Origin: Coraliomargarita_B sp046540835
Lineage (GTDB): Bacteria > Verrucomicrobiota > Verrucomicrobiia > Opitutales > Coraliomargaritaceae
Length of the DNA: 18,770 nt
Assembly (NCBI GenBank): GCA_046540835.1
Contig: JBKHEL010000056.1
Coordinates: 1-18,770 of the forward strand
Direction: 5' to 3'
In this document: positions 8,307 through 15,441 of the stretch, in pieces
How positions within the stretch are numbered: the stretch's first letter is position 1
How the letters are laid out: every line of letters starts with the position of its first letter
Program-made: the position numbers and the translations under genes
The notes under the pieces: model-generated
The model's input: only the letters and a program-made list of their open reading frames with translations
Databases searched by the model: none
Told to the model about the DNA's origin: nothing

Positions 8307-9632
8307 TTAAAACGAGTCCGCTGAGAGCTCGACCGTTCCGAGAGGAAGGTCTCTGTTTGTTTTATCAGAAACGGCCGATAGGTCGAAGCGTGAGGCTTCG
8401 TCCGCCTCCGGTTGGAGCCGGCAATGCGCGTTCACCAGTTCCTCGAAATTGGCATTTTTTGCTGCAGGATAGGCGCGTTTCAAGGTGCCCAAAGGCACCA
8501 TTTCGAGCGGAAAATGCTCGATGAGCGCGGCTCTCAAAAAAGCTTCCAATTGGATGCTTCGGGTGCGGTCGGCTCCTTCGGTTTTGATGCGAAATTGGTA
8601 GGGCTCGGGCAGGTCGGCAAGCATCTGGATCTTTTGCTCATGCTCGATGAGCCTCAAGGAGTCTTCCACCGAAGAGCCAGACACAGCGGCTGCTTCCGGG
8701 ATGATCCAGCGCAGTTCCTGATGCAACACGCGCAGATTCTTGAGGTCGAGCGCCTGAATCACCAGAAGCTGAACCGGCGGCGCGGGTGCTTCAACCTCGC
8801 CTTCGTCGTCCACCTCAGCCTCCGGCGCGTCGTCTTCAGGACGCTCCGTCTCGCGCTCCTCTACAGCGGCTTCGTCGGCGAATTCGACCACTTCAATGGA
8901 CAGCAGGGCAATCCGTTCTCCCGAAAAATCGTCTGAATTTTCAAAGCTGAATTGCCAGCCTTCCTCGGGTGGCTTCAGGTCGAGTTGAAAATCAGTCGGC
9001 AAGGTCAGGCTGAACCGTGTGCCATCCAGCTCGATTAGAGTTTCGTAAGTGGAGTTATTCAGCGAGGCTGCGGCTTTGGTGGTGGCCTCGGCATCTGAAA
9101 GGAAGACGCGGTCAAAAAAGATATGGTTATAGCTGGCGTCCCAGCAGGCTCTGAAGACAGCTGAAGCCGCATCTTCGAGGGCTGATTCATAGCTTTCGAC
9201 GATTTCGAGCGTGTAATCGTAAGGCAGGTCTTCGGGGGGTGCCTTAGATGCCTGTTGTTCCCTTGCGTTTTCGAGGAGCGCGACCATGGCCGCCTGCCCC
9301 TGGTTGATTTTTGTGCGGCCTTTTTCGATGAGCCGTTCGCCCTGAGCTTTCATTTCTGTCAGATCCTCACCAGGGTTTAATTTTGAAGGTCCGCGATTCA
9401 CCATGAATTCACCGCGGCGCAACTCTGATTCGCCGGATTTCACCAGTTCTTCGGCGCGCGTGAACTGAATGCGCTGGGAGGAGGAAAGCAGCCCGTAGAG
9501 CGACCGCTTTTCATCAAGTATAGAGAGGTCCGGGCTCTCTGAATCAGCTTGCGAAAAAAGCGCCGGAAGAAAGGCGATGAAGAGTAGTGGAAGAAGGGCG
9601 GGGCGCAGGGCGGCTTGGAGTCTGTAGCACAT
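8307..9632 (-). CDS. Secreted protein of unknown function with Gly-spaced repeat and acidic linker
   Basis: I do not recognise this 441-residue protein. It begins with a clear signal peptide (hydrophobic LLPLLFIAFLPALFS at about 13-27), so it is exported. Residues 55-125 have a charged helical pattern with glycines at short spacing (SGESELRRGEF, NPGEDL, AQGERLIEKGRTKINQGQ), which may be a short degenerate repeat. A globular part follows (about 135-250), then a strongly acidic, proline-containing linker at about 253-286 rich in Glu and Asp, then a second globular part (about 287-441). No lipobox is seen. The ATG at 9632 has no good Shine-Dalgarno site. The gene converges with the LpxR-like gene (30-bp gap) and diverges from the sufT-like gene. 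Confidence 0.75.
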   Translation of the reverse strand: MCYRLQAALRPALLPLLFIAFLPALFSQADSESPDLSILDEKRSLYGLLSSSQRIQFTRAEELVKSGESELRRGEFMVNRGPSKLNPGEDLTEMKAQGERLIEKGRTKINQGQAAMVALLENAREQQASKAPPEDLPYDYTLEIVESYESALEDAASAVFRACWDASYNHIFFDRVFLSDAEATTKAAASLNNSTYETLIELDGTRFSLTLPTDFQLDLKPPEEGWQFSFENSDDFSGERIALLSIEVVEFADEAAVEERETERPEDDAPEAEVDDEGEVEAPAPPVQLLVIQALDLKNLRVLHQELRWIIPEAAAVSGSSVEDSLRLIEHEQKIQMLADLPEPYQFRIKTEGADRTRSIQLEAFLRAALIEHFPLEMVPLGTLKRAYPAAKNANFEELVNAHCRLQPEADEASRFDLSAVSDKTNRDLPLGTVELSADSF

Positions 9633-9826
9633 GGTTGAAAAGGGTATGTTTTATGGGGAGCGTGTGATTGAAATCATTAAAACCGTTTTTGCCAAACAAT
9701 TTCAGAGTTCTGCGGACTTTTTGGCGGTTCGTCCGAGGCCGTGGAATCGCAGGCTCCGGAGCGTGAAACTGTCAGCACAGCGCAGCATCCCATTGACAAA
9801 TGGAGCGGATATGGGAGATTGAGCGC

Positions 9827-10402
9827 ATGGAGCATCCAAGCACATTGACCCTCACGCGCGACACCGCAGCGACCATTATTCCCGCCGGCGAAGAACGCGT
9901 CCTCGAGGCCGGTTCCGAAGTAGCTATTTCGCAAGCACTTGGGGGGACGGTGACCATCCGTGCCGAATCGGGACTCTATCGCCTTGCGAGTAAAGATTGG
10001 GATGCGCTTGGCGAGGCGGCTAAAGCGGAGCTGGACGCCGCCGCAGCGGCCAGCAGCGAAAACGCCGCCAACCGGGAGCAGCCTTTCAGCGAGGAGCTGG
10101 TCTGGGAGGCGATGCGGCGCTGTTTTGATCCGGAGATCCCGGTGAACATCGTCGACCTCGGTCTGATCTACGATTTACAGATCGAGCCGGCTTCAAACGA
10201 GGGGCAGCACGATGTTTCGGTTAAAATGACGCTCACCGCGCAAGGCTGCGGGATGGGGCCGGTGATCGCCGACGATGCCAAACAAAACATTGAGGCCCTC
10301 GATGGGGTCAATTCGGCTCAAGTCGATATCGTCTGGGACCCGCCCTGGACCCCGCATATGATCTCCGAAGCCGGGCGGGAGAAACTCGGTCTCGACGCCT
10401 AG
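9827..10402 (+). CDS. sufT: SufT-like Fe-S cluster assembly protein (DUF59/MIP18 family)
   Basis: The 191-residue product has the SufT two-part layout. An N-terminal segment at about 11-50 contains RDTAATIIPAG and the SQALGGTVTI motif; after an Ala-rich linker (about 63-83) comes a MIP18/DUF59 domain (about 88-180). That domain holds DPEIPVNIVDLGLIYDL (101-117), the conserved Cys141 in TAQGCGMG, and VWDPPWTPHMIS. Members of this family help mature iron-sulfur proteins in the cytosol. An in-frame ATG at 9800 would add nine residues, but GGGAG at 9813-9817 is well placed for the ATG at 9827. No other suf gene lies nearby. The stop overlaps that of the convergent 180-residue gene in the shared sequence CTAG (10399-10402). 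Confidence 0.88.
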   Translation: MEHPSTLTLTRDTAATIIPAGEERVLEAGSEVAISQALGGTVTIRAESGLYRLASKDWDALGEAAKAELDAAAAASSENAANREQPFSEELVWEAMRRCFDPEIPVNIVDLGLIYDLQIEPASNEGQHDVSVKMTLTAQGCGMGPVIADDAKQNIEALDGVNSAQVDIVWDPPWTPHMISEAGREKLGLDA

Positions 10403-10941
10403 CCCTGGATCTTCCGCCAGAGTTTTGCTTCGCCGGGGTGCCCATGCGCCTCCAGGCCTTGTTCAATTTCGTCCGGGGTGGGCTCGGGCACGGGGTCCCT
10501 GGCGTCACCGGGGAGCTGAGGTTTGCTTCGGCGGACGAGCGCCCAGACCGCCCAGGCCCGGGCGCGGTGGCAGTCGGCATTCGGGCCCCGCAGTCGGGTC
10601 GCCTGGTGCTGGAAGCTGATGCGCGGGTTCCCGGGAAAGTCATCTCGGGGGTGCCGGAGGAGGATCCAGCCTAGCGCGGCATAGGGCAGGGGCCATTTCG
10701 GGTAGATCGGGTCATCGGGTGCGAGGTCTGTGTAGAGGCTGCGGGTGAGGGCGAGAATGGCCCGTCCGGCGTGCCCGCGCTGCCAGAGGAAGTTACCGTA
10801 GCGCTGCGCGGCGAGGTAAAAGGCCGGACTGTTTCGCGGCAAACCGGTCAGGCAGCAGTGGTTCATGGGCTGGTCCACTGGCGGCAGGTGCGGGCAGGGG
10901 GGCCGGAAGCGCCCAAGCTCTATCTGCGTGCTTGTCGTCAT
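10399..10941 (-). CDS. Hypothetical protein downstream of the HA-repeat gene
   Basis: I do not recognise a named family for this 180-residue protein. Residues about 40-72 (AFYLAAQRYGNFLWQ, RAILALTRSLYTDL) have the helix pair and small-residue spacing of a TPR-like unit. The next part is rich in Trp, Pro and Arg, including WPLPYAALGWILLRHPRDD and NPRISFQHQATRLRGP; three cysteines fall at 16, 29 and 30. The reading frame stays open back to 11172, but the start at 10941 is chosen because it begins 13 nt after the HA-repeat gene's stop and avoids a 218-bp overlap. A weak GCGGAAA ribosome site precedes it. The tight spacing implies co-transcription with the HA-repeat gene and a possible joint role. 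Confidence 0.72.
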   Translation of the reverse strand: MTTSTQIELGRFRPPCPHLPPVDQPMNHCCLTGLPRNSPAFYLAAQRYGNFLWQRGHAGRAILALTRSLYTDLAPDDPIYPKWPLPYAALGWILLRHPRDDFPGNPRISFQHQATRLRGPNADCHRARAWAVWALVRRSKPQLPGDARDPVPEPTPDEIEQGLEAHGHPGEAKLWRKIQG

Positions 10942-10954
10942 CACGGTTTCCGCT

Positions 10955-12979
10955 TTATTGGTGCTTGTGTCTGGCCTCTTTCGGGACGGGCGGTCCGCCG
11001 GACCACTTGAAGCCGAGGGCATCGAGCAAGCGGATATGCTCAGCCAGCAGGAGGCCCTTGCGTCCACGCTGTCTTTGCTGGGCAACGAATTCGGCCAGCG
11101 GCTGATTCTCCGGATAACTGCGGGGCACATGACTGTGGCCGTGTTTCGCGTGAAAGGCTCGAAGGGCCTCATACTCGCGTTTCCAGGCCGGAGTGATCTC
11201 CATGTGCGGGAAGAAGATGAAATCGAGCTCGCGCAGCTCGGCCAGCTCGGACTCGTTCAACTTGCCTTTGCGGTAGCGTGTGCGGACGGTCTCGACGAAG
11301 CTAACCAGCTCTCGATCGGGATAGCCGCGCGGCACCTTGGCGTGCCCGTGTTTGGCGACGAAGCGCCGCAGCCGTTCGATCCGCTCCGGCCAAAGGGACC
11401 GGACCGGGATCCCGCGTGGCAGCCCCTTGCCGTCCGGGCCTCTGTAGTCGCTCGGGGCCCGGGGTATCCACTCTGGGTCGAAGCCGATGGACGCGAGGTG
11501 CTCAAGTTGCCAGGGCTCCAGGTCTCCCTTTTTTAATTTTGTCTGTTGGCGCCTCAACCAGGAGTGATGCTTCTCCGAGAAACGCGCCAAGCGAGGCAGC
11601 TGGCCGCCGTGCTCGCGCTTGAGGATGGCCTCGATCTCGCGAAAGGCTTTGAGCCAGGCCGAGAGCTGATTTTTCCGGTAGGACTCGCCCCGGTCGCGCT
11701 CTAGGGGGACCACACCCAGCTTCTCGAGGAGCTCGCGTTTCTCGCCCTTGAGCTTGCCCTTGCGCATGCGCTCCTTCTGGTGCCCCAGCCACTGCCCCAG
11801 ATCGGGATCATCGACATAGGAGCTGGGCAGCCGGACGTGGCCGAAGCGCTCTTTAAAAGCCCGGAGTTTTTCATAGTTGGCCCTCCAGTGTCTCTCGAGT
11901 TTCTGCTTCGCATCGAATTCGAAGCCCCTGGCCTCGAACTCCCGGATGATTTCGGGCCGCAGTGCACCTTCGCGGTAGTATTGGCGCATCCGGGTGGCCC
12001 ACGGACGCATGGATTTATCCGAATTGAGCGGGTGCGGGCCGGAGCCTGTGTAAGCGGCCTCAAGCTCGAGGTAGCGGTCGAGTTTCTCCCGCCAGCGGTC
12101 TTCCTTCGCTTCCTGGGAAGAGATGTTTGGTTTTTGAAAAGCCTCCCAGTCAAACTGGATCGCGTCCAGTGCCTCAATGCGCCACTGCGGGAGCTTACCC
12201 GCTTGCCGTGTCCGGGTCTGCGTCCGGGCCCAGCGTTCGGGGTGGTTCATGTTATTCGTCGCGTAAGCCTTAAAGCTGGCACGCCATTTGCCAAAGCCCG
12301 GATCATTCGCGATCAGCTTAAAATCGAAGGGCAGTGCTTCCAGCTGCTGGAGGCGTTCCGGTTTCAGCTGACCGGCCTCAGCCCGCTTGATTTGCCGGTG
12401 GAGCCATCCGTATAGCGCGTCCTCGCAGTAGAGGAGGCCCAGCAGGGGCGTCCCGGCTTCCGAGCAGGCATCGGCCAGGGCCCGGTAGTTTTTCTGCCAC
12501 TTTTCCTCGTATCGGCGCTTGGGACGTTTTTGGGGCTTTGGCCGGGGGGGGCGGCCGTGAACCCAGTTGAATCCGGCTTTTTCCAGAATCACTTGCTGCC
12601 ATTCCGGGAGTTCGCCCGCTTCTTTTTTAACGGCATAGATCCTCAACCACTGACGGTCCTTCAAGTCGGGCACATCATACGTTGCAAATGCGGTAACCGA
12701 ATCCGGCAGCGAATCGCGAATCGCCGCCACCTTATCCCGGAATTTTTGGTAGCGCCGGGATCCATAGAGTGAGGGGTGGACGGCACCGAAGGGGCGGTTT
12801 TCGGGCTGGGGAATCAGCGGCGCGGTGGGCGCGTCGAGATCTGTGAGTTCGGTTGCCGCGCCGAAGCCGCTCTCATCTTCATAGAGATCCAGAGGCGGCA
12901 GGGGAGGGAATTGTGATTTGCCGCGTTTCGGAGGCCGTGCCAGCTTGTTTTTTCGTTTTTTCGACTTACGCTTACCCAT
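10955..12979 (-). CDS. Protein made of about eight helicase-associated (HA) repeats, no helicase domain
   Basis: The 674-residue product starts with a very basic tail (GKRKSKKRKNK) and a Pro-rich segment. About eight copies of the roughly 60-residue helicase-associated domain follow, near 76-139, 157-220, 229-278, 294-356, 364-423, 434-504, 529-590 and 598-659. The best copies are the last (WKREYEALRAFHAKHGHSHV to LLDALGFKW), the seventh (FVAKHGHAKVP, YRKGKLNESEL) and the fifth (FKERFGHVRLP, MRKGKLKGEK); the first four are degenerate. Each copy follows the pattern W..L..F...HGH..VP..Y...L..W...QR...+G.L...+...L..LGF.W. HA domains are usually found behind superfamily 2 helicases and are thought to bind nucleic acid, but no Walker or DEAD motif is present here. 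A DNA-binding role is therefore inferred. It diverges from imuA. Confidence 0.85.
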   Translation of the reverse strand: MGKRKSKKRKNKLARPPKRGKSQFPPLPPLDLYEDESGFGAATELTDLDAPTAPLIPQPENRPFGAVHPSLYGSRRYQKFRDKVAAIRDSLPDSVTAFATYDVPDLKDRQWLRIYAVKKEAGELPEWQQVILEKAGFNWVHGRPPRPKPQKRPKRRYEEKWQKNYRALADACSEAGTPLLGLLYCEDALYGWLHRQIKRAEAGQLKPERLQQLEALPFDFKLIANDPGFGKWRASFKAYATNNMNHPERWARTQTRTRQAGKLPQWRIEALDAIQFDWEAFQKPNISSQEAKEDRWREKLDRYLELEAAYTGSGPHPLNSDKSMRPWATRMRQYYREGALRPEIIREFEARGFEFDAKQKLERHWRANYEKLRAFKERFGHVRLPSSYVDDPDLGQWLGHQKERMRKGKLKGEKRELLEKLGVVPLERDRGESYRKNQLSAWLKAFREIEAILKREHGGQLPRLARFSEKHHSWLRRQQTKLKKGDLEPWQLEHLASIGFDPEWIPRAPSDYRGPDGKGLPRGIPVRSLWPERIERLRRFVAKHGHAKVPRGYPDRELVSFVETVRTRYRKGKLNESELAELRELDFIFFPHMEITPAWKREYEALRAFHAKHGHSHVPRSYPENQPLAEFVAQQRQRGRKGLLLAEHIRLLDALGFKWSGGPPVPKEARHKHQ

Positions 12980-13137
12980 AAGTTTGCCAGCTTAGGGGCA
13001 AAAATGGACCGGGTGCAAGCCGGGGATGGTATTACTTAGGCCGGTTTTGTTTTTTTGTGCGCCGGGTGCAGATTCTAGTCCGATTTGGCGCGAAGGATGT
13101 CGCTTGCCATTCTGCGGGCGAGCTCCTGAGAGCCGCG

Positions 13138-13189
13138 CGCCGGGCAACCAAAAAAGTGAACACTTGTTCACTTTTTTGGTTGCCCGGCG
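13138..13189. promoter_or_regulatory. Perfect 52-bp palindrome upstream of imuA, LexA-like core
   Basis: Arms of 25 bp (13138-13162 and 13165-13189) are exactly complementary around a 2-nt centre. Each arm contains CGCCGGGCAACC, a run of six A (or T) and GTGAACA. The inner 14 bp, TGAACACTTGTTCA (13157-13170), has the GAAC-N4-GTTC layout of Gram-positive-type LexA boxes. The palindrome ends 28 nt before the imuA ATG and lies 158 nt from the start of the divergent HA-repeat gene. A possible promoter, TTGGTT (13176-13181) and TATTTT (13200-13205) with an 18-bp spacer, overlaps its right arm, so a bound repressor would block imuA transcription. It could instead be a dispersed genomic palindrome, and if transcribed it would fold into a long RNA hairpin. 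Confidence 0.6.
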
Positions 13190-13216
13190 AAGTATTCTGT
13201 ATTTTACTGCTTGGCG

Positions 13217-13939
13217 ATGTCGGAAAGAGCTACAGTGGAGGCCTTCAAAGCTTTGGCGGATCGGGCGGGGATGTGCCCGGCAGCCGCCTTGTTGGATCCG
13301 GAGGAGATGGCGGAGGAGCCTGCCGGTGCGGCCGATCGCGGAACGTTGGGCGAACTTGCGGACGGGGCGGGGCCTGAAGGCTGGGGGCAGGCTTGGTCGC
13401 TGCCGAGGCGGCAGCTCTGGGAGTGTGTTTGCGCCGGGCCGTCGGTCGGCGGGCAGAGTCTGCTGGAGTGCTGGTTCCGGGCATCGTGGTCGACAGGTGC
13501 CTACCATGCTCTGGTGGATACCTCGCGGGGGCTTGACCCGGAGACTTTGCAGGATGGTCTGGGGGAGCGGCTGCTTTGGGTGCCGGTGCGAGGACCGGAG
13601 CAGGCCGTCAAAGCTCTGGACCTGCTGCTCCGGGACGACAACTTTGCCCTGGTCGCAGCAGACTTGAGGGGGCTGGGAGCGGCCGAGCTGGGGGAGATCC
13701 AGCCCTTTGTCTGGTATCGTCTGCAGCGGCTTGCCCACGAGCGGGCAGGCGGCGCAGTGGTGCTCTCGAAAGCTGCGAGTGTGCGCTGCGCGGATCGCCG
13801 CATTCTGCTGGACGAGCCCCGCCGGATTGGAGATTTGGACCGTTCACGCGAGTCCTTACTGGATGACCTGGAAGCGGCGACACGCAGCTACCCGCGCGGG
13901 CAGTTGCCGGAGCCCGGCCGGGCAGTTTTGGCCGGTTGA
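13217..13939 (+). CDS. imuA: ImuA-like RecA-fold protein of the mutasome, degenerate P-loop
   Basis: This 240-residue protein is identified as ImuA by its position ahead of imuB and dnaE2 and by a weak RecA-like core. The segment CAGPSVGGQSLLE (72-84) aligns with the RecA Walker A loop GPESSGKTT, but Gln replaces the key Lys. ALVAADL (144-150) sits where Walker B is expected, so ATP binding is doubtful. The N-terminal 55 residues are Ala/Glu-rich and divergent. In other bacteria ImuA supports ImuB and DnaE2 in damage-induced translesion synthesis. An in-frame TTG at 13211 is possible, but the ATG at 13217 is preferred; no clear Shine-Dalgarno site is seen. The palindrome just upstream suggests SOS control. 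The next gene starts after 14 nt. Confidence 0.78.
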   Translation: MSERATVEAFKALADRAGMCPAAALLDPEEMAEEPAGAADRGTLGELADGAGPEGWGQAWSLPRRQLWECVCAGPSVGGQSLLECWFRASWSTGAYHALVDTSRGLDPETLQDGLGERLLWVPVRGPEQAVKALDLLLRDDNFALVAADLRGLGAAELGEIQPFVWYRLQRLAHERAGGAVVLSKAASVRCADRRILLDEPRRIGDLDRSRESLLDDLEAATRSYPRGQLPEPGRAVLAG

Positions 13940-13942
13940 GTT

Positions 13943-13948
13943 AGGGGG
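13943..13948 (+). promoter_or_regulatory. Ribosome binding site of imuB
   Basis: AGGGGG lies 5 nt before the ATG at 13954 and is one of the few strong Shine-Dalgarno-like sites in the window. It decides the ATG at 13954 over the in-frame TTG at 13951. Confidence 0.6.
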
Positions 13949-13953
13949 CTTTG

Positions 13954-15441
13954 ATGTATCTTCGTCTGCAGCTTGAGAGTTTTCGCCTTTTTGCGGCGCT
14001 GCGCACCCGTGCGGACCGGCCCGGGGGAGCGGTTGTCTTAGTCGATGAAGGGGGCCGGATCGCGGAGTTGAATCAGCCGGCCCGGGCGAAGGACCTGCAT
14101 GCGGGGATGCCCCTGGCGCAGGCCCTCTCGCGTTGCAGCGGTGTGACCGTGCTGCATGTGGATCCTGCTGCGGAGCGGGCGGCGAAGCGCTTGCTCTGGA
14201 AGGCTGCCTGGCAACTCACGCCACAGATTGAGCTGGGGGAGGGAGCTTTGGCAGGCTGCGCGACACTGGAACTGGTGCGGCCTGATCTCGAAGCGCTGGC
14301 GGTCCGGGTGCCCCGGCTCCTTGCGCGCTTGCGTCGCCTGGGGCTTCCGGGCCGGGCCGGGCTCGCGGCGACGCCGGAGTGGGCGGGCTTTGCCGCGATC
14401 TTGGCTGAGCGCTTCCAGATCAAGATTCTGCCGAACCAGGCGCGTGTGCAGGCCTTGCTGGCGCATCTACCGCTGGCCGCACTGGACTGCCTGGACGAGC
14501 CGAGCTGCCGGATTCTCGAGGGCTGGGGCCTCCGTTCTCTGGCGGCGGTAGCGGCCCTGCCTCGGCAGGAGCTGGGAGAGCGGCTCGGGCCGGTTGGCTT
14601 GAAGGCATGGGATTTGCTCAATGGCAGGGCACCCTCCCTGCTGCAGATGCAGGATCCGGAGGCGGACTATCGACAATGCTTTGATCTGGAGGAGCCCGTA
14701 GCCGACCTGCCTTCGCTGCGTTTTCTCCTGCAGCGGGCTGCTCAGGCGCTGGAGCTTCAACTGGAGCAGTGCGGTAAATTGGCGCGGGCGCTCTCGCTGG
14801 ATTTGTGGATGGAGGGGGCGCCATCCTTGCGTAAGACGATAAGCCTGCCTGAGGCGACCCGGCGGGCAGATCTGATGGAGCGCTTGCTGGGCAATTATTT
14901 GGAGCAGCATCAGCTGATTGCGCCAGTCACGAAAGTCCGGGTGGATGTCGATCCGGTGGATCCACTCTCCCGTCAGGCCGGGCTCTTCGAGTGTAGCGTG
15001 CGCAATCCCTGGCGCTTGCAGGAAACGCTGGATCAGCTGGCCGGGTTGCTGGGGAGTGCCGCTTTTGGCGCACCCCGGCTTCGAGACAGCCACCGGCCTG
15101 ACGCCTGTCAACTGGTGCCGCTGCCCGGTGAGTCCCGGTCACTGAACGCTTCCGGCGATGAAGCCGGGGTTGGCCCCCCACAAATGGGGCCGCCGATGCG
15201 GCGCATGCGACCGCCCCTGCCGGCACGGGTGCTGTTGGAGCAGGAGCGGCTTGCGTATATCGAGTGCCCGGTCGTGACCGGTGCCGTCTCCGACTCAAAC
15301 GGTCCCTATGCGGCCAGTGGTGATTGGGCGGAGGCAGAGCCCTGGGCCTATGTGGAGTGGGATGTCGAAATTGAGGGATCCGGGATCTTCTGCGTTCGCC
15401 GCAGCGGCGGGGCCTGGCACCTGATCGGAGCTTACGACTGA
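13954..15441 (+). CDS. imuB: ImuB, Y-family polymerase-like protein of the mutasome
   Basis: The 495-residue product matches the ImuB branch of the Y-family DNA polymerases in length and order: a palm/fingers region (about 1-160), a thumb-like HhH region containing LEGWGLRSLAAVAALPRQELGERLG (split about 190-215), and a little-finger-like C-terminal half. The position of the first catalytic motif is MYLRLQLESF, with no Asp where active enzymes have D.D. The second acidic site is replaced by GCATLEL (about 101-107) instead of S.DE, so it is probably not a working polymerase, as is typical of ImuB. ImuB acts as the hub linking the sliding clamp, ImuA and DnaE2. Residues about 380-430 form a Pro/Arg-rich, low-complexity linker. 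Its stop overlaps the dnaE2 start by one base (TGATG), indicating translational coupling. Confidence 0.87.
   Translation: MYLRLQLESFRLFAALRTRADRPGGAVVLVDEGGRIAELNQPARAKDLHAGMPLAQALSRCSGVTVLHVDPAAERAAKRLLWKAAWQLTPQIELGEGALAGCATLELVRPDLEALAVRVPRLLARLRRLGLPGRAGLAATPEWAGFAAILAERFQIKILPNQARVQALLAHLPLAALDCLDEPSCRILEGWGLRSLAAVAALPRQELGERLGPVGLKAWDLLNGRAPSLLQMQDPEADYRQCFDLEEPVADLPSLRFLLQRAAQALELQLEQCGKLARALSLDLWMEGAPSLRKTISLPEATRRADLMERLLGNYLEQHQLIAPVTKVRVDVDPVDPLSRQAGLFECSVRNPWRLQETLDQLAGLLGSAAFGAPRLRDSHRPDACQLVPLPGESRSLNASGDEAGVGPPQMGPPMRRMRPPLPARVLLEQERLAYIECPVVTGAVSDSNGPYAASGDWAEAEPWAYVEWDVEIEGSGIFCVRRSGGAWHLIGAYD

Noticed and set aside
9793..9821. TTGACA as a -35 box for the sufT-like gene
   Set aside because: A -10 box at normal spacing would fall at about 9816-9821 (AGATTG), which is a poor match and would put the transcript start on the start codon; a leaderless mRNA cannot be excluded but is not supported.
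10942..11172. Longer version of the 180-residue protein starting at 11172
   Set aside because: The extension overlaps the C-terminal HA repeat of the upstream gene in another frame and reads as Ser/Arg-rich low-complexity sequence.
12992..13738. A 248-codon minus-strand open frame covering the palindrome and part of imuA
   Set aside because: It overlaps the ImuA core on the other strand, its translation is low-complexity Pro/Arg/Gln, and no motif is present.
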